Source: Xanthobacter aminoxidans (lineage in GTDB: Bacteria > Pseudomonadota > Alphaproteobacteria > Rhizobiales > Xanthobacteraceae). From it: DNA of 64,000 nucleotides. Below are positions 11,148 to 21,217 of the stretch, in pieces (within the stretch, counting starts at the first letter, position 1; each line of letters starts with the position of its first letter). The stretch is from contig NZ_JAMJXC010000007.1 of the NCBI RefSeq assembly GCF_023571765.1, positions 184,696-248,695 on the forward strand. The letters are read 5' to 3'. The translations under genes were made by a program, and so were the position numbers. A model generated the notes under the pieces. It was not told where the DNA came from. It was given only the letters and a program-made list of their open reading frames with translations, and did not search any database.

Positions 11148-11776
11148 TGCGCGTCGTCACCCGATACAAGGCGCGCCTGCGCGGCCGCCACCACCTTCGG
11201 TGCTTCGCCGGCCGACGCCAGCAGCGCCTCCGACAGGGCGATGAAATCAGCTCCGGCTTCGGCCAGCGCCGTCACCTCGTCGAGGGAAGAGGCGACGCCG
11301 ACGCAGGGCACCTCGAACAGTTCGGCCCACCATTCCACAAGATCGCGCACACGGAAGAACTCGCCCGGCTCCGGCGCAAGCGCGCCGAAGGCGACGTAAT
11401 CGGCCCCGCTCTCCCCTGCGATCATGGCTTCATGGCGCGTGGCAAGCCCGGCGGCACCGACAATGGCCGCAGGCTTCAGCAGCCTCAGAGCCGAATCGAG
11501 CGCCGGTCCGGCCGCAACGTGCACGCCGTCGAGACCGGCGCTGGCGACGAGCCCCTCGGAGCCTTCGAGGAGTACGGCTGCATCATGCCGCTGTGCCGCT
11601 CCCGCGATCTCGGCGAGCCGCGCCGGATCGAGCTTCTCGCCGGCAGGGGTGCGCAGCACCACGCAGGCCACATCGCCCGCGCGCACCGCGGCCTCCACCA
11701 TGCGCGGGTCGAGCGCAGGCGTGACGGTGAAGACGAGCATGAGGCGGGCGCCGGTGGCGGGCGGAGGATTGGCCAT
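11144..11776 (-). CDS. Thiamine phosphate synthase-like protein
   Basis: A 210-residue TIM-barrel protein resembling ThiE/TenI. Features are MLVFTVTPALDPRMVEAAVRAG at strand 1, GLDGVHVAAG, IVGAAGLATRHEAMIAGESGADYVAFG and a C-terminal GVASSLDEVTALAEAGADFIAL. The ADYVAFG strand matches the family's GADY(I/V)GxGP region, but the phosphate-binding glycines are not fully kept. It may therefore be a divergent paralogue rather than the biosynthetic ThiE. No other thiamine genes lie nearby. It starts 128 bp after fba, behind a terminator, and overlaps the next gene by 4 bp. Confidence 0.75.
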   Translation of the reverse strand: MANPPPATGARLMLVFTVTPALDPRMVEAAVRAGDVACVVLRTPAGEKLDPARLAEIAGAAQRHDAAVLLEGSEGLVASAGLDGVHVAAGPALDSALRLLKPAAIVGAAGLATRHEAMIAGESGADYVAFGALAPEPGEFFRVRDLVEWWAELFEVPCVGVASSLDEVTALAEAGADFIALSEALLASAGEAPKVVAAAQARLVSGDDAQ

Positions 11777-11857
11777 GGGTCTGATCGGTCTGCCAAGAAA
11801 TCGGCGAATTGGGGGCACGGACGCGGAATGTCGTCGGCTTTCGCCAGACCATAAGAA

Positions 11858-11881
11858 AAGGGCCGGCGCAAGCCGGCCCTT
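11858..11881 (-). terminator. Intrinsic terminator of fba
   Basis: A perfect 10-bp-arm hairpin, AAGGGCCGGC with GCCGGCCCTT and loop GCAA in plus orientation. On the minus strand it is followed by TTCTTAT. It lies 23 bp after the fba stop and separates fba from the ThiE-like gene. Confidence 0.85.
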
Positions 11882-11904
11882 CCTGAACGTGATGCGCCCG
11901 ATGC

Positions 11905-12927
11905 TCAGGCGGCCTTGCGCTCCTCCTCGGCCGACCACTTGCCGAGGGCCGCGAGGGAGTTCATGTGCGCGCGGTGGGCGAAGGCGGCCTGCGCCTTGGC
12001 CACGTTCTCCGGCTTGCCGGACCACGCCTTCTGCGGCGCGGCCTGCAGGGCGCGGCCGTAGGAATAGGTGAGCTTCCAGGGCAGGCCGCCCAGCTTCACC
12101 ATGGCATCGAGATGGGCGGTGGCGTCCTCGTCGGACTGGCCGCCGGAGAGGAAGGCGATGCCGGGCACGGCGGTGGGCACGCAGGCCTTCAGCACGCGCA
12201 CGGTCTTCTCCGCCACCTCGGCCACCGAGGCCTGCACCGGGCTCTTCTTGCCAGGCACGATCATGTTGGGCTTGAGCACCATGCCTTCCAGGCGGACGCG
12301 CTGGTAGTACAGCTCCTCGAACACCGTCTTCAGCGCCCATTCGGTGACGCGGTAGCAGGCGTCGATATCGTGGGCGCCGTCCATCAGCACTTCCGGCTCG
12401 ACGATCGGGACGATCTTCGCTTCCTGGCACAGCGCCGCATAGCGGGCGAGCGCGTGGGCGTTGGCGCGGAGCGAGGTGTAGGACGGGATGTGCTTGGTGG
12501 TGTCGATGTCGATCACCGCGCGCCACTTCGCGAAGCGGGCGCCGAGGTCGTAATACTCCTTGAGACGACCGGCGAGGCCGTCGAGACCCTCGGTGATGGT
12601 CTCACCGGGGCAGAAGGGCTGCGGCTTGGCGCCGGCGTCGACCTTGATGCCGGGGATGGCGCCGGCCTTCTCGATGACGGAGACGAGCGGCGTGCCGTCC
12701 TTCGCCTTCTGCCGGATGGTCTCGTCATAGAGGATGACGCCGGAGATGTAGTCCATGCCCTGCGAGCGGAACATCAGCTCGCGGTAGTCGCGACGGTTCT
12801 CCTCGGTGGATTCGACCCCGATGGCATCGAACCGCTTCTTGATGGTACCGCCGCTCTCGTCTGCCGCGAGGATGCCCTTGCCGTCGGCCACCATTTTCTG
12901 CGCGATCGCGTCGAGCTCCGCCGTCAT
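11905..12927 (-). CDS. fba: Class I fructose-bisphosphate aldolase
   Basis: A 340-residue Schiff-base (class I) aldolase that cleaves fructose 1,6-bisphosphate in glycolysis and works in reverse in gluconeogenesis or the Calvin cycle. It has the class I N-terminus GKGILAADESGGTIKKRF, the segment VRLEGMVLKPNMIVPGKK, which includes an active-site lysine region, and FLSGGQSDEDATAHLDAM. The start is the ATG giving MTAELDAIAQKMVADG. The longer open frame upstream is intergenic. It closes the tkt-gap-pgk-fba series but is separated from pgk by a terminator, so it may have its own promoter. Confidence 0.95.
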   Translation of the reverse strand: MTAELDAIAQKMVADGKGILAADESGGTIKKRFDAIGVESTEENRRDYRELMFRSQGMDYISGVILYDETIRQKAKDGTPLVSVIEKAGAIPGIKVDAGAKPQPFCPGETITEGLDGLAGRLKEYYDLGARFAKWRAVIDIDTTKHIPSYTSLRANAHALARYAALCQEAKIVPIVEPEVLMDGAHDIDACYRVTEWALKTVFEELYYQRVRLEGMVLKPNMIVPGKKSPVQASVAEVAEKTVRVLKACVPTAVPGIAFLSGGQSDEDATAHLDAMVKLGGLPWKLTYSYGRALQAAPQKAWSGKPENVAKAQAAFAHRAHMNSLAALGKWSAEEERKAA

Positions 12928-13092
12928 GTTCTTCACCTGCCTTGTTGCCGCCCCTCGGCGGGCATGGACGCCGGAGCGTGGCACTCCGGCAGATTGATTG
13001 TCGTTTGCGCGCCCGAACCGCGGCGCATCTGTCTGCGCGCCTCGAAGTCCCGGAGCCGGCACCGGGTTCCCGACCGATGCCCTACCCGAAAA

Positions 13093-13121
13093 GCGCCCGC
13101 CGCGGAGGGCCGGGCGGGCGC
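13093..13121 (-). terminator. Intrinsic terminator of pgk
   Basis: Arms GCGCCCGC and GCGGGCGC enclose a 13-base loop and are followed on the minus strand by a TTTT tract. It lies about 30 bp after the pgk stop, which argues that pgk and fba are at least partly separate transcripts. Confidence 0.75.
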
Positions 13122-13152
13122 AATCTTCGTCATTTTATCCCGCAGCGCAATA

Positions 13153-14346
13153 TCAGCGCCGCAGGGCCTCCACGCCCGGAAGCGCCTTGCCCTCGAGCCA
13201 CTCGAGGAAGGCACCACCGGCCGTCGAGACGTAGGAGAAGCGCTCCGCCGTCCCTGCATGGTTCAGCGCGGCCACCGTGTCGCCGCCACCCGCAACCGAC
13301 AGCAACCGCCCGTTGTGGGTGAGGTCGCCGACATAGCGGGCCACGGCCACCGTCGCCGCATCGAACGGCGTCAGCTCGAACGCGCCGAACGGCCCGTTCC
13401 AGACCACCGTCTTCGCCCCGTCGAGCTTCTGCTTGACGATGCCGACCGTCTCCGGACCGGCGTCCAGCATCATCTCGTCGTCCTTCACGTCATCGACGCT
13501 GGTGACGCGGTGCGCGGCATTGGCCTTGAACTCGGTGGCGACCACCGCGTCCACCGGCAGGACGATCTCGCATCCGGCCGCCTCGGCCTTCTTCAGGATG
13601 TCCCGCGCGGTGTTGGCCAGGTCGTGCTCGCAGAGCGACTTGCCCACCTTCTTGCCGAGGGCGGCGAGGAAGGTGTTGGCCATGCCACCGCCGATGACGA
13701 GGATGTCCACCTTCTTCACGAGGTTGCCGAGCAGTTCGAGCTTGCTGGACACCTTGGAGCCGCCGACCACGGCGAGCACGGGGCGCTGGGGCGCCTCGAG
13801 GGCCTTGGTCAGCGCCTCGATCTCGCTCTCCATGGAGCGGCCGGCATAGGCCGGCAGCTTGCGGGCCAGCCCCTCGGTGGAGGCATGCGCGCGGTGGGCG
13901 GTGGAGAAGGCATCGTTGACATAGATGTCGCCGAGGCTCGCGAGGGCTTCGATGAAGTCCGGCGCGTTCTTCTCCTCGCCCGCATGGAAGCGGGTGTTCT
14001 CCAGCACGATCACCTCGCCGGAGGCGAGGCGGGAGACGGCGCTCTTCGCCTCGTCGCCGATGCAATCGGAGGCGAACGCGACCTTGCGGCCGAGTTCGCC
14101 CTCGAGGGCCTTGGCGACGGGGGCGAGCGACTGGCTTTCGTCGCGGCCCTTGGGCCGCCCGAAGTGCGCCAGCAGGACGGCCTTGCCGCCCTTGCCGGTG
14201 ATGTCCCGAATGGTGGGCAGGATGGCCTTGAGACGGGTGGCGTCGGTGACGCGCCCGCTCTCCATGGGAACGTTGAGGTCGACACGCACGAGGACCCGCT
14301 TGTCGGCGAGGTCCACGGCGTCATCGAGGGTGCGGAAGGCGATCAT
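13153..14346 (-). CDS. pgk: Phosphoglycerate kinase
   Basis: A 397-residue two-domain kinase that interconverts 1,3-bisphosphoglycerate and 3-phosphoglycerate with ADP/ATP. Family signatures are [20 protein letters not shown] near residue 20, [43 protein letters not shown] and the nucleotide-binding [15 protein letters not shown] near the C-terminus. It starts 21 bp after gap on the same strand, so the two are probably one transcript. Confidence 0.97.
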   Translation of the reverse strand: MIAFRTLDDAVDLADKRVLVRVDLNVPMESGRVTDATRLKAILPTIRDITGKGGKAVLLAHFGRPKGRDESQSLAPVAKALEGELGRKVAFASDCIGDEAKSAVSRLASGEVIVLENTRFHAGEEKNAPDFIEALASLGDIYVNDAFSTAHRAHASTEGLARKLPAYAGRSMESEIEALTKALEAPQRPVLAVVGGSKVSSKLELLGNLVKKVDILVIGGGMANTFLAALGKKVGKSLCEHDLANTARDILKKAEAAGCEIVLPVDAVVATEFKANAAHRVTSVDDVKDDEMMLDAGPETVGIVKQKLDGAKTVVWNGPFGAFELTPFDAATVAVARYVGDLTHNGRLLSVAGGGDTVAALNHAGTAERFSYVSTAGGAFLEWLEGKALPGVEALRR

Positions 14347-14367
14347 GATGGCGCCCCCTTTTCCCGG

Positions 14368-15375
14368 TCAGCCCAGCTTGCCCATGGCGACAGCCGTGTC
14401 GCTCATGCGGTTCGAGAAGCCCCACTCGTTGTCGTACCACGACAGCACCCGCACCAGCGTGCCTTCCATGACCTTGGTCTGGTCGAGGTGGAAGGTGGAG
14501 GAGTTGGGATTGTGGTTGAAATCGATGGAGACGTTGGGCTGGTCGGTGAAGCCGAGGATGCCCTTCAGCTGCTGCGAGGCAGCCGCGATGATCGCCTCGT
14601 TGATCTCTTCCTTGCTGGTCGCGCGCTTCGCGACGAACTTCAGGTCGATCACCGAGACGTTCGGGGTCGGCACGCGGATGGAGGTTCCGTCCAGCTTGCC
14701 GGCCAGCTCAGGGAGCACGAGGCCCACCGCCTTGGCGGCGCCGGTCGAGGTGGGGATCATGGACATGGCCGCCGCGCGGGCGCGGTAGAGGTCCTTGTGC
14801 ATGGTATCCAGCGTCGGCTGGTCGCCGGTGTAGGCGTGGATGGTGGTCATAAAGCCCTTCTCGATGCCGACGGCATCGTTGAGGACCTTGGCCACCGGGG
14901 CGAGGCAGTTGGTGGTGCAGGAGGCGTTGGAGACGACGAGGTGCTCGTTCGTGAGCTTCTCGTGGTTCACGCCGTAGACCACGGTGAGGTCCGCGCCATC
15001 GGCCGGGGCCGAGACCAGCACGCGCTTGGCACCGGCGGCGAGGTGCGCCGCAGCCTTGTCACGCGAGGTGAAGATGCCGGTGCATTCCAGCGCGATGTCC
15101 ACGCCCAGCTCCTTGTGGGGCAGCTCGGCGGGGTTGCGCACTGCGGTGACCTTGATGGGGCCGCGGCCCACGTCGATGGTATCTCCGGCGACCTTGACCT
15201 CGCCGGGGAAGCGGCCGTGCACGCTGTCGAAGCGGAAGAGGTGGGCGTTCGTCTCCACCGGGCCGAGGTCGTTGATCGCCACCACCTCGATGTCGGTGCG
15301 GCCCGATTCGATGATGGCGCGCAGCACATTGCGACCGATGCGACCGAAACCGTTGATGGCCACCTTGACGCTCAT
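14368..15375 (-). CDS. gap: Glyceraldehyde-3-phosphate dehydrogenase, type I
   Basis: A 335-residue dehydrogenase. The NAD-binding turn is [10 protein letters not shown] (residues 7-16) and the catalytic cysteine is Cys153 in [11 protein letters not shown]. The start [14 protein letters not shown] has an excellent ribosome-binding site (AGGAGG) a few bases upstream. It sits between tkt and pgk. The grouping with transketolase and aldolase suits both glycolysis/gluconeogenesis and Calvin-cycle regeneration. No RuBisCO or phosphoribulokinase gene is in the window. Confidence 0.97.
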   Translation of the reverse strand: MSVKVAINGFGRIGRNVLRAIIESGRTDIEVVAINDLGPVETNAHLFRFDSVHGRFPGEVKVAGDTIDVGRGPIKVTAVRNPAELPHKELGVDIALECTGIFTSRDKAAAHLAAGAKRVLVSAPADGADLTVVYGVNHEKLTNEHLVVSNASCTTNCLAPVAKVLNDAVGIEKGFMTTIHAYTGDQPTLDTMHKDLYRARAAAMSMIPTSTGAAKAVGLVLPELAGKLDGTSIRVPTPNVSVIDLKFVAKRATSKEEINEAIIAAASQQLKGILGFTDQPNVSIDFNHNPNSSTFHLDQTKVMEGTLVRVLSWYDNEWGFSNRMSDTAVAMGKLG

Positions 15376-15480
15376 ATTGGGTCCTCCTGAGCCGGCTTGA
15401 AGCCCGGCCTCCCTGAATTGCGTTGCGCGCCCGCGGTTCACCCGCGGCGCGGTCCTCTCGCGCCCGCCGTGCGCCGAACC

Positions 15481-17487
15481 TCAGGCCTGCCGGAGCTGAT
15501 AGAGCGCGCGCGCCGCGACCTGCTGGGCAGTAATGCCGAAATGGGCGTAAAGCTCCTTTGCGGGCGCGCTGGCGCCGAACGATGTCATTCCCACGAAGGC
15601 GGCGTTCGAACCGACGATAGCGTCCCACCCCATGCGGATCGCGGCTTCCACCGCAACCTTGGCCGGAGCGTCCCCGATCACCTTTGCCCGCTCTGCGGCG
15701 GGCCTTTCGAGGAACAGTTCGAACGAGGGGATGGAGACGACGCGGGTGGGAACACCCTGCGCCTCCAACAGCTTGGCGGCTTCAACCGCCAAGGACACTT
15801 CCGAGCCGGTGGCGAACAGGCCCGCCTGCGCCGGCCCGGACGCAGCGAGGATTTCGTAAGCGCCTTCCGCCGACCGGTTCACGGCCGTGGCGTCGGTGCG
15901 CAGGAGCGGCAGGTTCTGGCGCGACAGGATGAGCGCCGAGGGCCTGTCGGTGGACTGTAGCGCAATCTGCCAGCATTCCGCCGTCTCCACCGTGTCGCAG
16001 GGGCGCATCACGAGGAGGTTGGGAATGGCGCGCAGCGCCGCGAGGTGCTCCACCGGCTGGTGGGTGGGGCCATCCTCGCCGAGGCCGATGGAATCGTGGG
16101 TGAGCACGTGGATCACCCGCTCGCCCATGAGGGCCGCGAGGCGGATGGCCGGGCGGCAATAGTCCGAGAACACCATGAAGCCGCCGGAGAAGGGGATAAG
16201 CCCCTTGTGCAGCGCCATGCCGTTCATGGCGGCAGCCATGCCGTGCTCGCGCACGCCGTAATGGATGAAGGAGCCGGAGAAGTCGTCCGGCGTCACGGAC
16301 TTCGCGCCCTTGGCCTTGGTGTTGTTCGAGCCGGTGAGGTCGGCCGAGCCGCCCACCATCTCGGGCACCACCGGGGTGATGAAGTCCAGCACCATCTCGG
16401 ACGACTTGCGAGTGGCGATCGCGCCGCCGTCCTTCACCGCCTTTTCCTTGACGGCGACGATGGCGCCTTCCAGCGCCGCGGGCAGCGTGCCGGCGACCCG
16501 GCGCTCGAATTCGGTACGCTCCTCGGCCGGGCGGGTGGCGAAGCGGGCTTCCCACGCCTCGCGGGCGGAACGGCCTGCGGCACCGGCGGCACGCCAGCCG
16601 TTGAGCGCATCCTCGGGCACCACGAAGGCCGGCGCTTCCCAGCCGAGGGCGGCGCGGGTGGCGGCGATTTCCTCGGCGCCCAGCGGCGAGCCGTGGACCT
16701 TCTCGGAGCCGGCCTTCTTGGGAGAGCCGAAGCCGATGGTGGTGCGGCAGGAGATCAGGGTCGGACGGTCGGAGGCCTTCGCGGCCTCGAGCGCGGCGAG
16801 GATGGCCTCGGGATCATGCCCGTCCACGGCTGCGGTCGCCCAGCCGGAGGCGGCGAAGCGCGCGAGCTGGTTGGTGGAGCCGGAAATGGAGGTGGGGCCG
16901 TCGATGGAGATCTTGTTGTCGTCCCACATGACGATGAGCTTGGACAGCTTCAGGTGGCCGGCGAGGTCCGCCGCCTCCTGGCTGATGCCCTCCATCAGGT
17001 CGCCGTCGGAGGCGAGGACGTAGGTGTAGTGGTCCACCACATCCGAACCGAAGCGGGCGGCGAGCAGGCGCTCGGCCATGGCCATGCCCACGGCGGTGGC
17101 GATGCCCTGTCCCAGCGGGCCGGTGGTGGTCTCGATGCCTTCGGTGACGAAATTCTCGGGGTGGCCGGGCGTCAGCGAGCCGAGCTGCCGGAAGCGCTTG
17201 ATCTCGTCGATCGTCACCTTCTCGTAGCCGGCGAGGTGCAGCACCGAATAGAGCAGCATGGAGCCGTGGCCGGCGGAGAGCACGAAGCGGTCGCGATCCG
17301 GCCAGAACGGACGCGAGGGATCGTACTTCAGCACCTTCGTGAACAGCACGGTGGCGATGTCCGCCGCGCCCATGGGCAGGCCCGGATGGCCGCTGTTGGC
17401 GGCCTCGACGGCATCGATCGCGAGGAACCGGATGGCATTGGCCAGACGATCGTGACTCGTGACGCTGTCGCTCGTGCGGCTGGACAT
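15481..17487 (-). CDS. tkt: Transketolase
   Basis: A 668-residue thiamine-diphosphate enzyme that transfers two-carbon units in the pentose phosphate and Calvin pathways. Signatures are [20 protein letters not shown] near the N-terminus, the TPP/metal motif [32 protein letters not shown] and the C-terminal-half motif [20 protein letters not shown]. Length is typical. It is the first gene of tkt-gap-pgk(-fba). A plausible promoter lies about 135 bp upstream. Confidence 0.97.
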   Translation of the reverse strand: MSSRTSDSVTSHDRLANAIRFLAIDAVEAANSGHPGLPMGAADIATVLFTKVLKYDPSRPFWPDRDRFVLSAGHGSMLLYSVLHLAGYEKVTIDEIKRFRQLGSLTPGHPENFVTEGIETTTGPLGQGIATAVGMAMAERLLAARFGSDVVDHYTYVLASDGDLMEGISQEAADLAGHLKLSKLIVMWDDNKISIDGPTSISGSTNQLARFAASGWATAAVDGHDPEAILAALEAAKASDRPTLISCRTTIGFGSPKKAGSEKVHGSPLGAEEIAATRAALGWEAPAFVVPEDALNGWRAAGAAGRSAREAWEARFATRPAEERTEFERRVAGTLPAALEGAIVAVKEKAVKDGGAIATRKSSEMVLDFITPVVPEMVGGSADLTGSNNTKAKGAKSVTPDDFSGSFIHYGVREHGMAAAMNGMALHKGLIPFSGGFMVFSDYCRPAIRLAALMGERVIHVLTHDSIGLGEDGPTHQPVEHLAALRAIPNLLVMRPCDTVETAECWQIALQSTDRPSALILSRQNLPLLRTDATAVNRSAEGAYEILAASGPAQAGLFATGSEVSLAVEAAKLLEAQGVPTRVVSIPSFELFLERPAAERAKVIGDAPAKVAVEAAIRMGWDAIVGSNAAFVGMTSFGASAPAKELYAHFGITAQQVAARALYQLRQA

Positions 17488-17861
17488 GTTCCCGTATCTC
17501 CGGTGCCGGCGCTCATGGCAGCCGGCCGGCTAGAGGCAGTCAGGGTTTCACGGGCCCGGCGGCCCGGGTCCGTCGGCAATGCTGGCACGACCACCCGGAC
17601 CCGGGGCCGGCCTTTGAGCCGCCTTGTACCAAGGCTCACTGCGCTGTCAAACCTGCCTGATCTCCTCGCGTCAAGGCGACGGGCGTGGAGCCACCCGCGC
17701 TGCATCGTCGCGGCGACGCAACATAAGGGATGAGCGTGCGTGCGCCGCACGGGCCGGCTCGCGCCTCGGTTGCGGGTTGCCTCCTCAGGGCGCCGCATTC
17801 ATGTTGACAGACTGGAAAGAGCGGCGTTCCGCCGCCCGTCCGACTCGGCTAAAGTCTCGTC
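17488..17861. other. Divergent intergenic region between tkt and the DUF4164 gene
   Basis: 374 bp without a convincing gene. The tkt side carries the promoter described at 17623-17650. The other side has an isolated TTGACA at 17804-17809 but no matching -10 element at the right distance. I did not recognise a convincing CbbR (LysR-type) site. Confidence 0.5.
17623..17650 (-). promoter_or_regulatory. Putative sigma-70 promoter of tkt
   Basis: On the minus strand a perfect -35 hexamer TTGACA (17650-17645) is followed after 16 bp by TACAAG (17628-17623), a 4/6 match to TATAAT. It points toward tkt and would give a leader of about 130 bases. Confidence 0.5.
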
Positions 17862-18167
17862 ATGTATGCGCTGAAGCAACGCCCGCCGCTGCAGGACGCC
17901 CCCATCGAGGCGGCGACCCGGCGCCTCCACGCCGCGCTTGATGCGCTGACCGACGCCATCGATCGCCGGCGCGACGCCGATCGCCATCAGGAGGCTCTGC
18001 TGGCCCAGCTCCACGCCCTCGGCAATGACCGCGCCCGGCTCGCCGCCGAGCTGGACGTGGCCCAGGCGGAGGCCGGCGAGGTGGAAGAGGCGGGGCGCGA
18101 AATCATCCGCCGCCTCGACGTGGCCATGAGCACCATTCGCGACGTGCTCGCGACCCACGGCGGCTGA
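17862..18167 (+). CDS. DUF4164 family coiled-coil protein
   Basis: A 101-residue protein that is almost entirely predicted coiled coil (AATRRLHAALDALTDAIDRRRDADRHQEALLAQLHALGNDRARLAAELDVAQ). Small proteins of this type directly upstream of zapA are typical of alphaproteobacteria (DUF4164). A role in ZapA/FtsZ ring assembly is suggested only by the 4-bp spacing to zapA. Confidence 0.82.
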   Translation: MYALKQRPPLQDAPIEAATRRLHAALDALTDAIDRRRDADRHQEALLAQLHALGNDRARLAAELDVAQAEAGEVEEAGREIIRRLDVAMSTIRDVLATHGG

Positions 18168-18171
18168 GGCG

Positions 18172-18555
18172 ATGCCGCACGTCTCCGTCACCATTGCAGG
18201 CCGGCAATACAGGATGGCCTGCGACGAGGGGCAGGAAGAGCACCTCATCCGCCTCGCACGGGACATCGACGACCGCATCACGCAATTGCGCGGCGCGTTC
18301 GGCGAGATCGGCGACCAGCGCCTCGTCGTCATGGCCGCCATCACCATCGCGGACGAGCTGGCCTCGGCGCGCGGCCGCATCCGGGCGCTGGAGAGCGATA
18401 TCGAGAGCCAGCGGGACGCCCGCGCCTCCGCCATGGCCCGCATCGAGGCCAGCGAGGAAGAGGTGGCACGCACCATCGACGCCGTGGCCGAGCGCATCGA
18501 ACGCCTCGTGGCGGAACTCGCCCCGAAGGAGCGCGGAACGGTGGGGATGGGCTGA
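18172..18555 (+). CDS. zapA: Cell division protein ZapA
   Basis: A 127-residue ZapA homologue that bundles FtsZ protofilaments at midcell. The conserved head is VSVTIAGRQYRMACDEGQEEHLIRLARDIDDRI, followed by the helix GDQRLVVMAAITIADEL and a C-terminal coiled coil. It lies 4 bp after the DUF4164 gene. It is followed by 6S RNA and the 5-FTHF cyclo-ligase gene, the classical zapA-ssrS-ygfA order. Confidence 0.93.
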   Translation: MPHVSVTIAGRQYRMACDEGQEEHLIRLARDIDDRITQLRGAFGEIGDQRLVVMAAITIADELASARGRIRALESDIESQRDARASAMARIEASEEEVARTIDAVAERIERLVAELAPKERGTVGMG

Positions 18556-18609
18556 AGCTTCAGGCCGAAGGGACTGGCGCCGCGTCCTTTTCGTCCCTAC
18601 ATTGGCAAT

Positions 18610-18763
18610 GCGGGGCTGCGGGGCTCGTTAGGAGACATTTCCCCGGGGCCTTATCGATCCTTAAGGGAGCTGTCCCTGACCTTGCCTCCGGGCTTGGACA
18701 TATGGCGCCCACCTACGTTGTAGGTTTCCCGGGATCGACCTCCGACGGCTTTTGTGGCTCCGC
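18610..18763 (+). ncRNA. ssrS: 6S RNA
   Basis: The non-coding stretch between zapA and the cyclo-ligase gene, where 6S RNA is found in proteobacteria. The ends GCGGGGC (18610-18616) and GCTCCGC (18757-18763) pair over 7 bp to close the long hairpin. Inside are irregular pairing segments (TCGATCC with GGGATCGA, and CCTCCGGGC) around a central region expected to mimic an open promoter for sigma-70 RNA polymerase. The exact ends and the central bubble were judged by eye; a covariance model should settle them. Confidence 0.8.
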
Positions 18764-18796
18764 ACGTCTCCCCTTCATCCACACGCTTCAAACGAC

Positions 18797-19408
18797 ATGG
18801 CCTGTGAAGATGCGGCCGGCGAAAGTCTGGCTGCCGAGAAGAAGCGCCTGCGCCTCCTCGCCCTCGGACGGCGCGCGGCCCTGGGGCCTCAGGCCCGCGC
18901 CGCTGCATCCGAAGCCGCGGCTCGCCATGCCGCCGCCGCTCTGGGCGACATCTCCGGCCTGACCGTCTCGCTCTTCTGCGCCTTCCGCGATGAGATCGAC
19001 ACCGCCCCGCTTGCGGCTGAGCTGCGCGCCCGGCGCGCCCGACTCGCCTTGCCTGTCATCCTCGGCCGCGACCGACCGCTGCTGTTCCGACTGTGGCGCG
19101 CCGAAGACGCGCTGATCCCCGCAGGAGCCTTCCGCATCCCCGAGCCGCCCGCCCATGCCGAGGAGGTGGTGCCGGACGTGCTGATGGTGCCCCTCGCCGC
19201 CTTCGACCGGCGCGGCTTCCGCATCGGCTACGGTGCTGGCTTCTATGACCGTACCCTTGCGCTTCTGCGCGCGCGGCGCCCAGTCCGGGCTCTGGGGTAT
19301 GCATTTGCGTGCCAGGAGGTCGAAGAGGTTCCCGCCGAACCCCATGACGAGCCGGTGGACATGATGATAACGGAAAGGGAATCTTTCAGCGTGACGGCGC
19401 GCCCCTGA
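18797..19408 (+). CDS. 5-formyltetrahydrofolate cyclo-ligase
   Basis: A 203-residue enzyme that converts 5-formyl-THF to 5,10-methenyl-THF with ATP. The family signature, IGYGAGFYDRTLALLRARR, is near residue 140, and the N-terminal KKRLRLLALGRRAAL helix and VSLFCAFRDEIDT strand fit. The start is the ATG giving MACEDAAGES, just after the 6S RNA; a longer frame would run into the RNA. Transcription of the 6S locus probably reads into it, as in other proteobacteria. Confidence 0.92.
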   Translation: MACEDAAGESLAAEKKRLRLLALGRRAALGPQARAAASEAAARHAAAALGDISGLTVSLFCAFRDEIDTAPLAAELRARRARLALPVILGRDRPLLFRLWRAEDALIPAGAFRIPEPPAHAEEVVPDVLMVPLAAFDRRGFRIGYGAGFYDRTLALLRARRPVRALGYAFACQEVEEVPAEPHDEPVDMMITERESFSVTARP

Positions 19409-19450
19409 CGCCCGCCCGCTGCCCTTCGATCGTGCCTGCCGGAAAAGTTC

Positions 19451-20272
19451 ATGCGCATTCTGTTTCTTGGCGACGTCGTCGGCCGCTCGGGCCGCGAATG
19501 TGTCGTGTCGCACCTGCCGGGCCTCGTCGCCCAATGGTCCCTCGACCTCGTTGTGGTGAACGGCGAGAATGCCGCCGGCGGCTTCGGCATCACCGAGGCG
19601 ATCTATGATGAGCTGCGCGCCGCCGGCGCCGACGCCATCACCCTCGGCAACCACTCCTTTGACCAGCGCGAAGCGCTCGTCTTCATCGAGCGCGCCCCCG
19701 CTCTGGTGCGGCCGCTGAACTATCCGCCCGGCACGCCCGGCCGCGGCGCGGCTCTGGTCGAAGCACGCAACGGCGCGCGGGTGCTGGTGCTGAATGTCAT
19801 GGGCCGCATCTTCATGGACCCGCTCGACGATCCCTTCGCCGGCCTCGACCGCGCGCTGGACGGCGCCACGCTGGGCGAGATGGTGGATGCCATCGTGGTG
19901 GACGTTCACGCCGAGACCACCAGCGAGAAGCAGGCCATCGGCCATTTCTGTGACGGCCGCGCCTCCCTCGTGGTGGGCACCCACACCCATGTCCCCACCG
20001 CCGACTACCGCATTCTCTCCGGCGGCACCGCCTACATGACCGACGCGGGCATGTGCGGTGCTTATGACGGCGTGATCGGCATGGACAAGGAAGAGCCGCT
20101 GCGGCGCTTCACCCGCAAGCTCGCCTCCGGCCGGTTCGAGCCGGCGTCCGGCCCTGCTGCGCTGTCGGGCGTCGCGGTGGAGACGGACGACCGGACCGGC
20201 CTTGCGGTGAAGGTCTCGGCCGTGCGCCTCGGCGCCGGGCTGGAGCCATCCCGTCCAACCTTCTGGGACTGA
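19451..20272 (+). CDS. YmdB family metallophosphoesterase
   Basis: A 273-residue dinuclear metallophosphoesterase of the YmdB (TIGR00282) group. Metal-binding motifs appear in order: [16 protein letters not shown] (Asp), [12 protein letters not shown] (Asn-Glu-Asn), [10 protein letters not shown] (His) and [12 protein letters not shown] (His-x-His). YmdB of Bacillus hydrolyses cyclic nucleotides and affects biofilm formation; the substrate here is unknown. It lies 42 bp after the cyclo-ligase gene and is followed by yebC. Confidence 0.9.
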   Translation: MRILFLGDVVGRSGRECVVSHLPGLVAQWSLDLVVVNGENAAGGFGITEAIYDELRAAGADAITLGNHSFDQREALVFIERAPALVRPLNYPPGTPGRGAALVEARNGARVLVLNVMGRIFMDPLDDPFAGLDRALDGATLGEMVDAIVVDVHAETTSEKQAIGHFCDGRASLVVGTHTHVPTADYRILSGGTAYMTDAGMCGAYDGVIGMDKEEPLRRFTRKLASGRFEPASGPAALSGVAVETDDRTGLAVKVSAVRLGAGLEPSRPTFWD

Positions 20273-20442
20273 CGCCCCCTCTGCCCCAGCGGCAGGAAAA
20301 GCCCGGCAGCGCCATGCTGCACCCGCTTCCTTGCCCTTTTCCCGTCGGCCCGCCTATAAGGCCGGCTCCAGTCAACAGGATCGGTCCGGGCGGCGCCGCT
20401 TGCGCGGCGCGCGGGGCGGGTCCGCACAACGGGACGGTGGCC

Positions 20443-21189
20443 ATGGCCGGGCATTCACAATTCAAGAACATCATGCACCGCAAGGGGCGGCAGGACGCGA
20501 TGCGTTCCAAGCTGTTCTCCAAGCTGGCGCGCGAAATCACGGTCTCGGCCAAGATGGGCCTGCCGGACCCCAACATGAACGCGCGCCTGCGCGCCGCCAT
20601 CCTCGCGGCCCGCGCCGAGAACATGCCCAAGGACAATATCGACCGCGCCATCAAGAAGGCGGCCGGGGCAGACACCGAGAATTACGACGAGATCCGCTAT
20701 GAGGGCTACGGCCCGGGTGGCGTCGCCGTGATCGTCGAGGCGCTCACCGACAACCGCAACCGCACCGCCTCGGAAGTGCGCTCCTATTTCACCAAGTCGG
20801 GCGGCAACCTTGCCGAGACCGGCGCGGTGTCGTTCATGTTCGACCGGGTGGGGCGCATCGAGTATGCCCCCGGCAAGGCCGATGCCGACACCATGATGGA
20901 AGCGGCCATCGACGCCGGGGCGGACGACGTGACCTCCAGCGAGGACGGTCATGAAGTGATCTGCGCCGCCGAGAACCTTGCGGAAGTGCAGCGGGCGCTG
21001 GAGCAGAAGTTCGGCGAGCCGAACAAGGCGGCCCTCGTCTGGCGGCCGCAGAACACCGTCGCGGTGGACGATGAGACCGGCGAGAAGCTGATGCGCCTCG
21101 TCGAGACCCTCGAGGACAATGACGACGTGCAGACCGTCACCGCCAATTTCGAGCTGTCCGACGCCCTGCTGGCGAAGCTGAGCGCCTGA
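20443..21189 (+). CDS. YebC/PmpR family protein
   Basis: A 248-residue member of the universal YebC family. The N-terminus, [19 protein letters not shown], is diagnostic and fixes the start; an open frame 129 bp upstream is not coding. YebC proteins bind DNA or assist translation of difficult polyproline stretches, depending on the subgroup. In many alphaproteobacteria yebC directly precedes ruvCAB, but here a MerR regulator and a PodJ-like gene lie between. Confidence 0.94.
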   Translation: MAGHSQFKNIMHRKGRQDAMRSKLFSKLAREITVSAKMGLPDPNMNARLRAAILAARAENMPKDNIDRAIKKAAGADTENYDEIRYEGYGPGGVAVIVEALTDNRNRTASEVRSYFTKSGGNLAETGAVSFMFDRVGRIEYAPGKADADTMMEAAIDAGADDVTSSEDGHEVICAAENLAEVQRALEQKFGEPNKAALVWRPQNTVAVDDETGEKLMRLVETLEDNDDVQTVTANFELSDALLAKLSA

Positions 21190-21217
21190 TCCGGCGCCAG
21201 TTTTTAGGAAAATGAGC

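Noticed and set aside
11965..15390. A 1141-codon open frame on the plus strand opposite fba, pgk and gap
   Set aside because: It is the GC-rich antisense shadow of three well-supported genes, with His/Gly/Arg/Asp-rich low-complexity content and no recognisable domain.
11905..17487. A complete Calvin-cycle (cbb) operon
   Set aside because: No RuBisCO, phosphoribulokinase or cbbR gene is in the window; tkt, gap, pgk and fba alone also serve glycolysis and the pentose phosphate pathway.
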